Shown here piece by piece: positions 16,597 to 25,748 of a stretch of 64,000 nt of DNA (the first letter of the stretch is position 1; every line of letters starts with the position of its first letter). Under the pieces are notes generated by a model. It searched no databases. It had not been told where the DNA came from and saw only the letters and a program-made list of their open reading frames with translations. The DNA is taken from contig NZ_CANMAU010000004.1 in assembly GCF_947495925.1 (NCBI RefSeq), forward strand, positions 310,001 through 374,000. Direction: 5' to 3'. Both the position numbers and the translations under genes were made by a program. Origin of the DNA: an uncultured Algibacter sp. GTDB taxonomy: Bacteria; Bacteroidota; Bacteroidia; Flavobacteriales; Flavobacteriaceae.

Positions 16597-17622
16597 TTAT
16601 TTACTTTCAGATTCGTTGCTAACACCTGCACTGTCGAAGCTTGCCATGTTGTTTAAAAAATTTACTGCTGCTCTCAATAAAGGCATGGCTAAGGCAGCAC
16701 CAGTGCCTTCTCCTAACCGTAAACCTAATGATAGTAATGGTTTAGCATTTAAAAACTCCAACATATTTTGATGTCCCTGTTCGTTTGAGTTATGGGCAAA
16801 TACACAATATTCTAAAACCTTTGGGTGAATAGCATGTGCAGCTAGAAGTGCCGCTGTAACTATAAAACCATCAATTACCACAATCATTTTTAATTCGGCA
16901 GCTTTTAATATCGCACCGCAGAGCATGGCTATTTCAAAACCCCCAAAAGTGGCTAAAGCTTCATGAGCCGTTTTTGGACTGTATTTATTGTAAACATTTG
17001 ATAGTAGTTGTGTTTTTTTATTAATGCCTTCTTCTTTTAACCCAGTGCCAGCACCCACACAGTTTTCAATTGGAATAGCCGTAAAATAAGCCATTAAAAG
17101 TGCGGCCGATGAGGTATTGCTAATACCCATTTCTCCAAAACCAATAGTGTTGCATCCTTTGTCGTTAATTTTAGAAATAATATCACTCGCTTTTTGAATG
17201 GCTTCCTGATATTCTTTTGAAGACATGGCAGGCTCATCTTGATAATTATGAGTGCCAAGTGCAATTTTCGCATCAATAATGTTTAAATCATTTTTAAAAA
17301 CATGATTAACTCCTGCATCAACCACCTTTAAATCTATATCGTTTGTTTTGCTAAATATGTTAATAGCAGCGCCTTTATTTACAAAATTATATACCATTTG
17401 AGCAGTTACTTCTTGAGGAAATGGGTTAACCACGCCTTTTTTAGCAATGCCATGATCACCAGCAAAAACAATGATAGCTGGTTTGGATATTTTAGGTGTT
17501 TCAGTCTCTTGTATACACCCTATTTGCAATGCTAAACCTTCTAGCTCGCCTAACGCACCAAGAGGTTTAGTTTTTGAATCAATTTTATGTTGAAGCGCTT
17601 TTTTTAAATCGGATTTAGTCAT
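16597..17622 (-). CDS. cobT: Nicotinate-nucleotide-dimethylbenzimidazole phosphoribosyltransferase (CobT)
   Basis: 341 residues, full family length. 'KTKPLGALGELEGLALQIG' at the start, 'FAGDHGIAKKGVVNPFPQEV', 'GFGEMGISNTSSAALLMA' and 'LRLGEGTGAALAMPLLRAA' containing the catalytic Glu. It activates the lower ligand base to alpha-ribazole phosphate in the cytoplasm. It sits between cobU (4 bp gap) and cobS (1 bp gap). With CobU, CobS and CobC but no corrin-ring genes in the window, the set suits salvage of imported cobinamide. Confidence 0.95.
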   Translation of the reverse strand: MTKSDLKKALQHKIDSKTKPLGALGELEGLALQIGCIQETETPKISKPAIIVFAGDHGIAKKGVVNPFPQEVTAQMVYNFVNKGAAINIFSKTNDIDLKVVDAGVNHVFKNDLNIIDAKIALGTHNYQDEPAMSSKEYQEAIQKASDIISKINDKGCNTIGFGEMGISNTSSAALLMAYFTAIPIENCVGAGTGLKEEGINKKTQLLSNVYNKYSPKTAHEALATFGGFEIAMLCGAILKAAELKMIVVIDGFIVTAALLAAHAIHPKVLEYCVFAHNSNEQGHQNMLEFLNAKPLLSLGLRLGEGTGAALAMPLLRAAVNFLNNMASFDSAGVSNESESK

Positions 17623-17626
17623 TGAT

Positions 17627-18130
17627 TCATTTTAGAGTTAATGGAATTCCTGAAACCATCATAGTGGCTTTATCAGCATGTTTTGCGATGTGCTGGTTCA
17701 TCCAACCTTGAAGTTCTGTAAATTTTCTCCCAATTTCGGTTTGTGCATGTACACCCATGCCAATTTCATTTGAAATAATGATCATTGTGGCGTCAATATC
17801 CAATAGTTTATTGAATTCTATTTTAGCTAATTCTAAAGATTTCTCAATATCATTTTTTGTGTCTACATAAAAGTTTGTAAGCCACAAAGTCACACAATCA
17901 ATAACTATTACATCATTAGTTTTAATAACCGATGCTAGTTTTTTTTCTTCTTCTATAGAAATCCATCGGTCATTTCTATCGGCAATATGCCGGTCAATTC
18001 GGTTTCTATGGTCATCATCCCAGATACGCGAAGTTGCCAAGTATTTGGGGGTTTTAGAGAGTGATAGCGCTAAGTTTTGAGCATAACCACTTTTACCAGA
18101 TCGTTCACCTCCCGTGATGTAATAAATCAT
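17627..18130 (-). CDS. cobU: Bifunctional adenosylcobinamide kinase / guanylyltransferase (CobU)
   Basis: 167 residues from the ATG at 18130 ('MIYYITGGERSGKSGYAQ'), which puts the P-loop GERSGKS at the usual place; the frame upstream adds 11 non-conserved residues. 'WISIEEEKKLASVI', 'VIDCVTLWLTNFYVD' and 'IIISNEIGMGVHAQTEIGR' are standard CobU motifs. It phosphorylates adenosylcobinamide and transfers GMP from GTP. It is the first gene of the minus-strand cobalamin operon and is divergent from the binding protein at 18226. Confidence 0.93.
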   Translation of the reverse strand: MIYYITGGERSGKSGYAQNLALSLSKTPKYLATSRIWDDDHRNRIDRHIADRNDRWISIEEEKKLASVIKTNDVIVIDCVTLWLTNFYVDTKNDIEKSLELAKIEFNKLLDIDATMIIISNEIGMGVHAQTEIGRKFTELQGWMNQHIAKHADKATMMVSGIPLTLK

Positions 18131-18195
18131 ATTCTTTGAATAAGTGACAAAGGTTAAAAACATTTTTCGAAAAGGAAAGGTATATTTTAAAGATG

Positions 18196-18203
18196 TACTT
18201 TTG
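18196..18203 (+). promoter_or_regulatory. Possible -7 promoter element (TACTTTTG)
   Basis: TACTTTTG fits the Bacteroidota -7 consensus TAnnTTTG and ends 22 bp before the ATG of the binding protein gene. No exact TTTG is seen at the matching -33 position, so support is moderate. Confidence 0.35.
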
Positions 18204-18225
18204 TCTTAATTTAATACTTGTATTT

Positions 18226-19164
18226 ATGATTGTTTCCTCCTTTATGCCTGCTGTTACCCAAATGATTTATGATATGGGTTTACAAGACTATTTAAATGGT
18301 GTAACCTTTGAATGTCCTGCAGTTGCCTTAGCAGAAAAACAAGTTGCTGTACGTTATAAATTAGAGGGGCAGACTTTAACAAGTGAAGAAATAAATACTA
18401 TTTTTTCGAGAACAAAAGCAGAAGGAGGTACGCTATATTATGTTGATGAAACGGTTTTGGAACAAATTGCTCCTGAAATTATTTTTACGCAAGATGTCTG
18501 TGATGTATGTCAAATTGATACGGAATGTGTTGCAACCTCTGCATATAAGCTACCTCATATACCTGAACTAATATCAATAACACCTAATTCTTTAGAAGAT
18601 GTATTTGACAATGCATTGACTATAGCTAATGCATTAGGTAAAGAAGAAGTGGGAATCAACTACGTAAAAACGCTTAAAGAGCGTACATACAATATTATTG
18701 ATTTGCAAAGAGCGAAAAGAATTCAGCCTAAAAGTGTACTCCTTTTAGAATGGATAGATCCTCTGTTTAATTGTGGTCATTGGATTCCTCATCAAATCGC
18801 CTATGCCGGAGGCATAGATTTGCTATCCCACCCATCTGGAGATAGTATTGTTATTTCTTGGGATAACATTGTAAAATATGACCCTGAAGTTTTAATTATT
18901 GCACCTTGTGGCTATGACATAAAAAGAACTGTCAAGGATATGCGTTTTTTAGAAAAAAGACCAGAATGGAGTGATTTAAAAGCAGTAAAATCTAATCGGG
19001 TATTCATTTCCGATTTTGATATGTTTACCCAATCTTCTGCTGGAACCCTAGTAAATGGGATTGAATGCCTATCAGCAATGATACATCCAGAATTTTATAA
19101 AGCTCCAGAACATTTAGCTTCAAAATTTCTAAATTATAAAGATGCATTAGTGTTTGATTCATAA
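18226..19164 (+). CDS. Cobalamin-binding protein, BtuF-like, without signal peptide
   Basis: 312 residues from the ATG at 18226 ('MIVSSFMPAVTQMIYDMGL'), where the conserved domain begins; an earlier in-frame ATG at 18193 adds a short hydrophobic stretch that is not a convincing signal. 'NGVTFECPAVALAEKQ', 'EQIAPEIIFTQDVCDVC', 'LLEWIDPLFNCGHWIPHQI' and 'YDPEVLIIAPCGYD' follow the class III binding-protein plan used for corrinoids. Without export it may act in the cytoplasm as a corrinoid-handling protein. Several cysteines near residues 90-105 are notable. The downstream riboswitch begins about 20 bp after its stop. Confidence 0.8.
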   Translation: MIVSSFMPAVTQMIYDMGLQDYLNGVTFECPAVALAEKQVAVRYKLEGQTLTSEEINTIFSRTKAEGGTLYYVDETVLEQIAPEIIFTQDVCDVCQIDTECVATSAYKLPHIPELISITPNSLEDVFDNALTIANALGKEEVGINYVKTLKERTYNIIDLQRAKRIQPKSVLLLEWIDPLFNCGHWIPHQIAYAGGIDLLSHPSGDSIVISWDNIVKYDPEVLIIAPCGYDIKRTVKDMRFLEKRPEWSDLKAVKSNRVFISDFDMFTQSSAGTLVNGIECLSAMIHPEFYKAPEHLASKFLNYKDALVFDS

Positions 19165-19181
19165 AAAATACTATACATTTG
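19153..19181 (+). promoter_or_regulatory. Promoter of the riboswitch-btuB transcript
   Basis: TTTG at 19153-19156 and TACATTTG at 19174-19181 are separated by 17 bp, matching the Bacteroidota -33/-7 pattern. The -33 box overlaps the end of the preceding coding region. Transcription would start near 19187, right at the expected 5' end of the riboswitch. Confidence 0.65.
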
Positions 19182-19186
19182 CAACG

Positions 19187-19358
19187 AATTTTGGTTCCAT
19201 TCAATGTTACCTGTTTGGATTAAAAGGGAATCTGGTGAAACTCCAGAACTGTTCCCGCAACTGTAAGCTATAAAGCTTCGTGTTCAACTTCAAGTCACTG
19301 AAGACTCATCTTTGGGAAGACCAACATGAAGACGCAAGTCAGGAGACCTGCCTTATTC
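19187..19358 (+). ncRNA. Cobalamin riboswitch
   Basis: The leader carries the hallmarks of the AdoCbl/B12 class: 'GGGAATCTGGTGAAACTCC' and 'CCCGCAACTGTAAGC' in the first half, a GTCACTGAAG segment near 19294, and the B12 box 'AAGTCAGGAGACCTGCC' at 19336-19352. It ends about 45 bp before the btuB-like start. It is expected to shut off the receptor and BtuG-like genes when cobalamin is plentiful, probably by masking the ribosome-binding region, as no terminator follows. Confidence 0.95.
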
Positions 19359-19400
19359 AAAACCAAATAATAAAACTTTCGGGATAAAAGTTTAGAATTT

Positions 19401-21269
19401 ATGAAAAACACACTATTCATAATAGTATATTTTATTGGTATTTGCTGTTCTGCTCAAAATGATAGCTTGGTAAATCGTTTGGACTTGGTCGTTATTCAGG
19501 CAGATAAAAAGCTAGATAAGCATTCTTCAGGTTATAAAATTAGTAGGTTAAGTGACTCTGTAATTGTTAGAAATATGGAATCGTTTGCAAATTTACTTCG
19601 TTTTAATGCACCCATTTATTTAAGAGAATATGGTTCTGGAGGTACTAGTTCTGCCAGTTTTAGAGGTACAAGTGCATCAAACACGGCGGTAATTTGGAAT
19701 GGTATTAATATAAATTCTATTAATAATGGGCAAACGGGATTTAATGCATTAACGGTAAATTTATTTGATGCTATAGATGTAAGAAGTGGTGGTGGAAGCC
19801 TTGAATATGGTTCTGGAGCTATTGGAGGTACCATTCACTTAAATGATAATTTAGAGTTTTCGGCTAATCGTCAAATTAGAAATCAGGCTATAGTCTCTGT
19901 AGGGAGTTATGAAACTTACAGGGGGATATATAAACTTAAGATATCAAATGATAAGCTTGCCTTAAACGCAGGGGTGTCTTACAACCAATCAGCGAATGAT
20001 TATCCTTGGTTAGGAACCGATTTTAAAAATATAAATGGGGCTTACGAAAACCTAGGAATTAATATTAATGGGGCTTTTTTAATTAACGATGTATCTAAAC
20101 TAAAGTTTTATAGCACAAATTATTGGGGGGAACGTTTTTTTTCTGGAGAATTACCAAATCCAACTTCAGCGAATGATAAATATCAAGATTTTAACCATCG
20201 CAATTTATTAATTTACACGAATGATCAAAATAGATTTAATCATGAGGCTAAATTTGCTTTTTTAAGTCAGGAGTATCGATATTTCGAAGATAAATCATTG
20301 GATATATATAGCTTTGGGAGTTCTAAACGCTATCTAGTAAACTATAATGTTTCATATGTATTAACAGATTTAAATGCTAGTATAAGTTCTTACTCTGAGT
20401 ACGAATCAGCCTTTGGGAAAACTGATAGAATAGCTAAAAAGAATAGAAGACAATTTTCTCAATCATTTATTTACGATCAAAATATTAAGAATACCCTTTT
20501 CCTTGATGCTAAAGTTAGAAAAGACTTTAATTCTGACTATGAAGTGCCATTTACATACGCCTTAGGCGTAAAAGTAAAAACAACACAATATGTATTTGTA
20601 AGAGCAAATGGGTCTAAGAATTTTAGAGTACCTACTTATAATGATTTGTTCTGGCCGGGTCAAGGAAATTTAGATTTAGAACCTGAAACAGCGTTACAAG
20701 CCGAGTTTGGATTTGGCTATAAGAACAATAAATTTTTAATAGATATTGGGACGTTTTATATTAATGCAAAGGATAAAATAGTTTGGACGCCCAATGGGGA
20801 TCCTGCTAGACCTGGGATATGGGTGCCAATAAATATATCAGAAGTTAATAATAAGGGTGTAGAGCTTGTATTAAATTATAAAGAAAACTTCAATAAGCAC
20901 GTTTTACAATTTGATTTAAACTATAGCTATACTGAAGCTATTGATGCGGCCACAAATAAACAGGTGATTTTTGTGCCAAAGCATTTAGCCAATTTGAATA
21001 TAGGATACAATTATAAACGTTTTAGCGTCTTTTATCAGCAATTATTTAATGGAGAAGTTTACACCACGGAAAGTAATTCAAATGACTTTGTTGTACCTCA
21101 CTATTTTGTATCTAATATAGGTGGGGATTATACGCTATTAAATTCAACAAAACAACTATTGAAAATTGGGATTAAGGTTAATAATTTATTTAATGAGAAT
21201 TATGTTGTACAACCAAGACGCCCTATGCCAAATAGAAACTTTAATTTAAATATAAACTATAAATTTTAA
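19401..21269 (+). CDS. btuB: TonB-dependent cobalamin receptor, BtuB-like
   Basis: 622 residues: signal peptide 'IIVYFIGICCSAQ', a plug domain with 'SASFRGTSASNTAVIWNGI' and 'GGGSLEYGSGAIGGTI', and a barrel with 'FRVPTYNDLFWPGQGNLDLE' and a C-terminal 'NRNFNLNINYKF'. It transports corrinoids over the outer membrane. Control by the cobalamin riboswitch directly upstream and the BtuG-like gene 3 bp downstream make this assignment firm. There is no STN domain, unlike the receptor at 4937. Confidence 0.93.
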   Translation: MKNTLFIIVYFIGICCSAQNDSLVNRLDLVVIQADKKLDKHSSGYKISRLSDSVIVRNMESFANLLRFNAPIYLREYGSGGTSSASFRGTSASNTAVIWNGININSINNGQTGFNALTVNLFDAIDVRSGGGSLEYGSGAIGGTIHLNDNLEFSANRQIRNQAIVSVGSYETYRGIYKLKISNDKLALNAGVSYNQSANDYPWLGTDFKNINGAYENLGININGAFLINDVSKLKFYSTNYWGERFFSGELPNPTSANDKYQDFNHRNLLIYTNDQNRFNHEAKFAFLSQEYRYFEDKSLDIYSFGSSKRYLVNYNVSYVLTDLNASISSYSEYESAFGKTDRIAKKNRRQFSQSFIYDQNIKNTLFLDAKVRKDFNSDYEVPFTYALGVKVKTTQYVFVRANGSKNFRVPTYNDLFWPGQGNLDLEPETALQAEFGFGYKNNKFLIDIGTFYINAKDKIVWTPNGDPARPGIWVPINISEVNNKGVELVLNYKENFNKHVLQFDLNYSYTEAIDAATNKQVIFVPKHLANLNIGYNYKRFSVFYQQLFNGEVYTTESNSNDFVVPHYFVSNIGGDYTLLNSTKQLLKIGIKVNNLFNENYVVQPRRPMPNRNFNLNINYKF

Positions 21270-21272
21270 ACA

Positions 21273-22340
21273 ATGAAAATTAATAAATTAATTTCGAAAG
21301 CCTTTATTTTAAGTGTCTTATTTTTAGCGTCATGTAGTGATGATGATTCACCTCAATTACCAAAAGGAGCTTATGAAAACGGTATTTTAGTAAGTGGTGA
21401 AGGATCAGGAGCAGGAACAGGATCGATTTCTTTTATCTCTAATGATTTAACAGAATCAGAAAATCTTATTTACAAAAAGGTTAATAGTGTGGAATTAGGT
21501 ATTTATCTGCAATCTATAGCTTTTGATAATGATAACGCATATATTATTGTTGATAATGCAAATACTATTGCGGTTGTTGATAGATATACATTTGAATATA
21601 AAAATGAAGTTGTAACAGATTTATCCACCCCAAGGTTTATGACCATAGTCGGTGATAAAGGTTATGTTACAAACTGGGGGTCTACTTCTGATGAAACAGA
21701 TGATTTTGTTGCTGTAGTTGATTTACTTACGTTTTCTGTAGAGAAAACTATAAGTGTAGGAAATGGTCCTGAACGTATTATTTCAAGAGATGGTAAGTTG
21801 TATGTATCTCACAAAGGAGCTTTTACAAATAATGATATTATTTCGGTAATAACTCTTTCTAATGATAATGTGGAAGAGGTTACCGTTAAAGATAGACCAG
21901 ATGAATTGTTCTTTAATAATTCTGGAGATTTGGTGGTTTTGTCTGAAGGAAGAACACTATATGATACTGATTGGAACGTAACGGGGAATACTTTAGGTAG
22001 TATTTCTACAATAGATGTTACTTCCTTAAATGTTGATACAGAATTAAATTTTGCAGATGGAGAGCATCCATCATTAATGGTAATTGATGGTAGTACTATT
22101 TATTATGCGCTAGGGAATGATATTTTTGCTATGGATGCGAACGCAACGACATTACCAGCATCATCTGTGTTGACTGCAGAAGGTTATTTATATGGGATGG
22201 AAGTTAATAATAATAGAATATATGCTACTAATGCATCATTCACCGATGTTAGTACATTAAATATATACGATTTAGAAACGGGGTCAAAACTTGATAGTAA
22301 AAGTGTAGCCTTAGGAGCAGCTAAAATATATTTTAACTAA
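21273..22340 (+). CDS. Surface beta-propeller lipoprotein, BtuG-like (DUF5074)
   Basis: 355 residues with lipobox 'VLFLASCSDDD'; the acidic residues after the Cys resemble the surface-export signal of Bacteroidota lipoproteins. Repeated blade motifs of a seven-bladed propeller: 'LQSIAFDNDNAYIIVDNANT', 'IVGDKGYVTNWGS', 'ISRDGKLYVSHKG', 'DGSTIYYALGND'. In Bacteroides, BtuG propellers bind cobalamin with very high affinity and cap BtuB. Position directly after the riboswitch-controlled receptor supports the same role here; identity to BtuG is inferred from fold and context. Confidence 0.82.
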   Translation: MKINKLISKAFILSVLFLASCSDDDSPQLPKGAYENGILVSGEGSGAGTGSISFISNDLTESENLIYKKVNSVELGIYLQSIAFDNDNAYIIVDNANTIAVVDRYTFEYKNEVVTDLSTPRFMTIVGDKGYVTNWGSTSDETDDFVAVVDLLTFSVEKTISVGNGPERIISRDGKLYVSHKGAFTNNDIISVITLSNDNVEEVTVKDRPDELFFNNSGDLVVLSEGRTLYDTDWNVTGNTLGSISTIDVTSLNVDTELNFADGEHPSLMVIDGSTIYYALGNDIFAMDANATTLPASSVLTAEGYLYGMEVNNNRIYATNASFTDVSTLNIYDLETGSKLDSKSVALGAAKIYFN

Positions 22341-22371
22341 TTTATTTATCTACCCAACTTACTGCTTAATT

Positions 22372-22400
22372 AAAATGCCACTTTTTTAGTGGCATTTTTT
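22372..22400. terminator. Rho-independent terminator, probably bidirectional
   Basis: Arms 22372-22382 (AAAATGCCACT) and 22388-22398 (AGTGGCATTTT) pair perfectly around a five-base T loop, and the plus strand ends in a T run. It lies between two converging genes and overlaps the last codon of the minus-strand gene. Confidence 0.85.
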
Positions 22401-23112
22401 ATGGAATTAAATCACAGTACCAAACCCCGTATTTATCACTAGAACAAATTGAATCGTCTGTGTTTGGATGGTCGTATTCTCTATATACTTTTTCTCCAAT
22501 GGTGAATTTTACAGGTTCTTTAAATATGGGGCCATCAAAACAAAAAGTGTGAAATTCACCATTTTCACCACAAGGGTCAACCCCATTGGGTAAATTATTT
22601 ATAAAATTTTTATCAATAACAGTACCTACAAAATCTTCGCCAAAATATTTTGAGTTAGCACAAACAATAATGGTTTTAAACCCGAGGTCTAGAAATTCAT
22701 GAAGCAGTGTTTTGGTATCTCTTTTCCAGATAGGGAACACAGCTTTAAGGTTCTGTTTCGCTAGTTGGTTTTCTCTATAAACTCTTAAGTCTTCAAGAAA
22801 AATATCACCAAAAGCAGTATGCGTAAAACCATTGTTTTTTAATCTAGAAACGGTTTCTAACATTTTTTGCTCATAAATAGCCATACTTGGCATTTCAGGA
22901 AGTTCTATTAAACTTGCTTTTATTCCTAACGCCTTAGTTTGAGCGGTAAGAAGTTCTTTTCTAAGGCCGTGCATAGATACCCTATTAAAATGACTATTAA
23001 CCGTAGTAATCAATTCATCAACTTGATAATTTTTATCCTGTAATAAATGGTATAGCGCTAAAGCAGAGTCCTTGCCAGAACTCCAGTTAAAGTAGGTTTT
23101 GTTTTTTTTCAA
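22399..23112 (-). CDS. Dph6-related ATP pyrophosphatase (adenine nucleotide alpha hydrolase)
   Basis: 237 residues starting with TTG at 23112; an in-frame stop lies two codons upstream, so no ATG start is available. The PP-loop motif is 'FNWSSGKDSALAL' and further family motifs are 'FGDIFLEDLRVYRE', 'FPIWKRDTKTLLHEF' and 'GVDPCGENGEFHTFCFDGP'. The family uses ATP to activate a carboxylate for amidation, as in diphthamide synthesis, but bacterial members have no known diphthamide substrate. It neighbours the cobalamin locus, from which it is separated by a terminator. Confidence 0.85.
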   Translation of the reverse strand: MKKNKTYFNWSSGKDSALALYHLLQDKNYQVDELITTVNSHFNRVSMHGLRKELLTAQTKALGIKASLIELPEMPSMAIYEQKMLETVSRLKNNGFTHTAFGDIFLEDLRVYRENQLAKQNLKAVFPIWKRDTKTLLHEFLDLGFKTIIVCANSKYFGEDFVGTVIDKNFINNLPNGVDPCGENGEFHTFCFDGPIFKEPVKFTIGEKVYREYDHPNTDDSICSSDKYGVWYCDLIP

Positions 23113-23122
23113 TAGTTAATAT

Positions 23123-24553
23123 TTAGTCAATATGCATGCCGCCTTCTCTTGGGTTAAATTCATTACTATCCGTAATAAGTTCAATGTTTTTGGCTTTAGA
23201 TTTTATTTTGTTCGTCTTGGCTGTAGCATTTTCTATATCTGCCAGAGCCAGGGCGAGCATAGGTTCCTCTTTATCTCCTAAAACCCCAAAATTCTGGGGA
23301 TCTTCTTTGTATTCGTAACCCAAAGTAGGAACTAAACCAGTACCCGGTACCTGTTCATTATTTTTATTAAGCCCATCTGCTATTAATGGTTGCATGGCAT
23401 AAGTATGAGCTGGGTTAACACCATCTCTGGTGAAATCAGGAGAGTCGTATAGCGTGCGAGAAGCTTGTGTTTTTCCAACGGTATTCGTGCCAATATGAAC
23501 AACTTCAATGTATGGTTTTAATCCATTTATTAAACCTTCGCTGGCCGATGCCGAACTTCCTGTTGCTAGTATGTATACTTTATTTAACCCTACAGAATTT
23601 ACAGAGGCTTCATTTGGCAAAGTATTGTAGAATAAGAAATCGAAATTATTATCAGCCTGATTATCATTATATATTAATTTCTCAAAAGTCTGGCCTGCAA
23701 ATTGCCCAGTAATCATACTTGCTAAATAAGCGGTTGTTAGTACAGACCCTCCAGGGTTATACCTTAAATCTAGAACGAGTTCAGTTATATTGCTGCCTTT
23801 AAAATTTTCGAATACCGAATTTAATTGATTTTCAGAATCTCTAATAAATCCATTGTACATTAAATAGCCAACACTTTGTCCTCCTACGTTTAAAATTTTA
23901 GTTCTAAAAATGGGATCTTCCGTGTAAGTAACTTTGGTTAAAGTAATATCTTTACCCAAAGGATCAATAGAATCATCAGATTCCTCTGGAGTGCCGTTAT
24001 CATTATAAAAACCTAAATTTAAAGTATAAGTATCTTTATTTCTTAAAGATCCTATATTTTCACGAGTAAATCTAGTACCATCAATGCCATAAATAATATC
24101 TCCTCGTTTAAGTTCTGTGCCACCAGCAGGACTTTCTGGTAAAACTAGCCGTATTACGCCATAAGCATTAGTATCATTATTGGGAGTGCCATAAAAATTA
24201 AATTCTAATCCATTAGTTCCTCTAGTGCCTTGAAACTGACGTTCCAATTCAAAGTAATCGTCTACAATCCAACTAAATCGATCAATAGTTTCGGGCTCGT
24301 ATATCAAACTTTCAAATAAGTCTTCAGGACGGGAAAAGCCATTTAAATAACTAGCATATTCTCCATTGTTCGCGAATCGGTCGTTTGCAAGGTCTGGGCT
24401 ATTTTCTAAATATAAGTAATAGGAATTCATACCTTTCCAAACAAAATCATTGATTTGGCTTGCAGAAACAGTATTGTCATCATTATCATCGAAACAACTA
24501 AAACAGGAAAAAGATACTGTTAGTAGAAGAAGTGGGGCTATTAATCTTTTCAT
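23123..24553 (-). CDS. S41-family (C-terminal processing) peptidase lipoprotein
   Basis: 476 residues: signal with lipobox 'FSCFSC' and an acidic tail, an N-terminal helical cap, a PDZ domain near 150-210 ('VIRLVLPESPAGGTELKRGD'), and the S41 core with 'LVLDLRYNPGGS', catalytic Ser in 'ATGSSASASEGLI' and Lys in 'TVGKTQAS'. It cleaves C-terminal tails of envelope proteins, and its anchor suggests an outer-membrane or surface place. It is 10 bp upstream of the Dph6-like gene on the same strand. Confidence 0.9.
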   Translation of the reverse strand: MKRLIAPLLLLTVSFSCFSCFDDNDDNTVSASQINDFVWKGMNSYYLYLENSPDLANDRFANNGEYASYLNGFSRPEDLFESLIYEPETIDRFSWIVDDYFELERQFQGTRGTNGLEFNFYGTPNNDTNAYGVIRLVLPESPAGGTELKRGDIIYGIDGTRFTRENIGSLRNKDTYTLNLGFYNDNGTPEESDDSIDPLGKDITLTKVTYTEDPIFRTKILNVGGQSVGYLMYNGFIRDSENQLNSVFENFKGSNITELVLDLRYNPGGSVLTTAYLASMITGQFAGQTFEKLIYNDNQADNNFDFLFYNTLPNEASVNSVGLNKVYILATGSSASASEGLINGLKPYIEVVHIGTNTVGKTQASRTLYDSPDFTRDGVNPAHTYAMQPLIADGLNKNNEQVPGTGLVPTLGYEYKEDPQNFGVLGDKEEPMLALALADIENATAKTNKIKSKAKNIELITDSNEFNPREGGMHID

Positions 24554-24734
24554 CTTTAATTCTTTTAAATAGTTTTTTAATTCTTTATAATCTAAGAGAT
24601 TAAGTAGTCTATTAAACCTTAAAAATACTTACATTATTGTATAATAAAAAATTTGTTGTAACAAAACAGATTAACGGTCGTCGTAATATCAAATAGCGAT
24701 AACTAAGCTGTTTTTTTAACTAACCAAACTAAAA

Positions 24735-25244
24735 ATGACTCAGATAGAGTTTTTAAATATTGTAACACCGTTTAAAGATAAAGTTTTTCGTTTAGCAAAG
24801 CGATTACTTGTATCAACTGAGGAAGCGGAAGATGCAACACAAGAAGTATTGATTAAGCTCTGGAAAAATAAAGAAAAGATTCAGGAGTATAAGAATGTAG
24901 AAGCGTTTTCAATGACGATGACGAAAAACTATTGTTTTGATAAATTAAAATCTAAACAAGCACAAAATTTAAAAATTGTGCATAGTAATTATGAAGATAA
25001 GCAGACGCCTTTGCAAAAGCAAGTTGAATTAAATGATAGTGTAAATTGGGTGGAGCGAATTATTGAAGATTTACCCGAACAGCAACGCATGATTATTCAG
25101 CTTAGAGATATAGAAGAATATGATTTTGATGAGATTGCTAAAATGTTAGATATGAATAACACGGCAGTTAGAGTAGCCTTGTCAAGAGCAAGAAAAACGA
25201 TAAGAGAAAAATTAACTAATACACATGATTATGGTATTAAATAA
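24735..25244 (+). CDS. ECF-type RNA polymerase sigma factor (second locus)
   Basis: 169 residues: region 2 at about 8-75 ('KDKVFRLAKRLLVSTEEAED', 'TQEVLIKLWKN') and region 4 at about 108-162 ('LPEQQRMIIQLRDIEEYDFD', 'NTAVRVALSRARKTIREKL'). It overlaps the next gene by 20 bp. Together with that gene and two DUF4252 genes it forms a compact stress-type operon found in Flavobacteriia. Unlike the locus at 3482, there is no FecR or receptor gene. Confidence 0.93.
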   Translation: MTQIEFLNIVTPFKDKVFRLAKRLLVSTEEAEDATQEVLIKLWKNKEKIQEYKNVEAFSMTMTKNYCFDKLKSKQAQNLKIVHSNYEDKQTPLQKQVELNDSVNWVERIIEDLPEQQRMIIQLRDIEEYDFDEIAKMLDMNNTAVRVALSRARKTIREKLTNTHDYGIK

Positions 25245-25701
25245 TATAGAAAAATTACTAGAAAAGTACGATAACGGTGAAACGACTCTTGAAGAAGAGC
25301 ACGTATTGAAAAACTATTTTACTAGCGATAACGTGGCACCTCATTTAGAAATGTATAAACCCATGTTTACGTATTTTTTGGCAAACCAACAGGAGAAATT
25401 TACTAAAGACGTTCCATTAAAAACTAAACGAAAAATTGATTACAAATGGATTTCTGTCGCAGCAGTAGTACTTCTAATGTTAGGTTTTTATTTTGGTAGC
25501 TCATTCAACAATGAATTAGGTACTTATGATGACCCGGAGTTAGCTTTTAATGATTTTAGTAAATCAATGGAAATGATTTCTCAAAAATTAAATAAAGGTA
25601 CAGCAACAGTTGGATATCTAAATGAAGTAAATAAAGGGACTTCATCACTTGGGTATCTTAACGAAATAGAAAATACAACAAACATAATTTTTAAAAAATA
25701 G
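25225..25701 (+). CDS. Putative anti-sigma factor, single membrane helix
   Basis: 158 residues. The N-terminal 70 residues are acidic and helical ('IEKLLEKYDNGETTLEEEHV'), fitting a sigma-binding domain; one membrane helix lies at about 73-90 ('WISVAAVVLLMLGFYFGSSF'); the periplasmic tail holds two near-identical short stretches ('ATVGYLNEVNKG', 'SSLGYLNEIEN'). Overlap with the sigma gene suggests coupled translation and an anti-sigma role, which is inference from topology and position. Confidence 0.75.
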   Translation: MIMVLNNIEKLLEKYDNGETTLEEEHVLKNYFTSDNVAPHLEMYKPMFTYFLANQQEKFTKDVPLKTKRKIDYKWISVAAVVLLMLGFYFGSSFNNELGTYDDPELAFNDFSKSMEMISQKLNKGTATVGYLNEVNKGTSSLGYLNEIENTTNIIFKK

Positions 25702-25748
25702 TATAAATTAGAATAATGAATATGTCAAATAAATTAAAAACAAGAACA

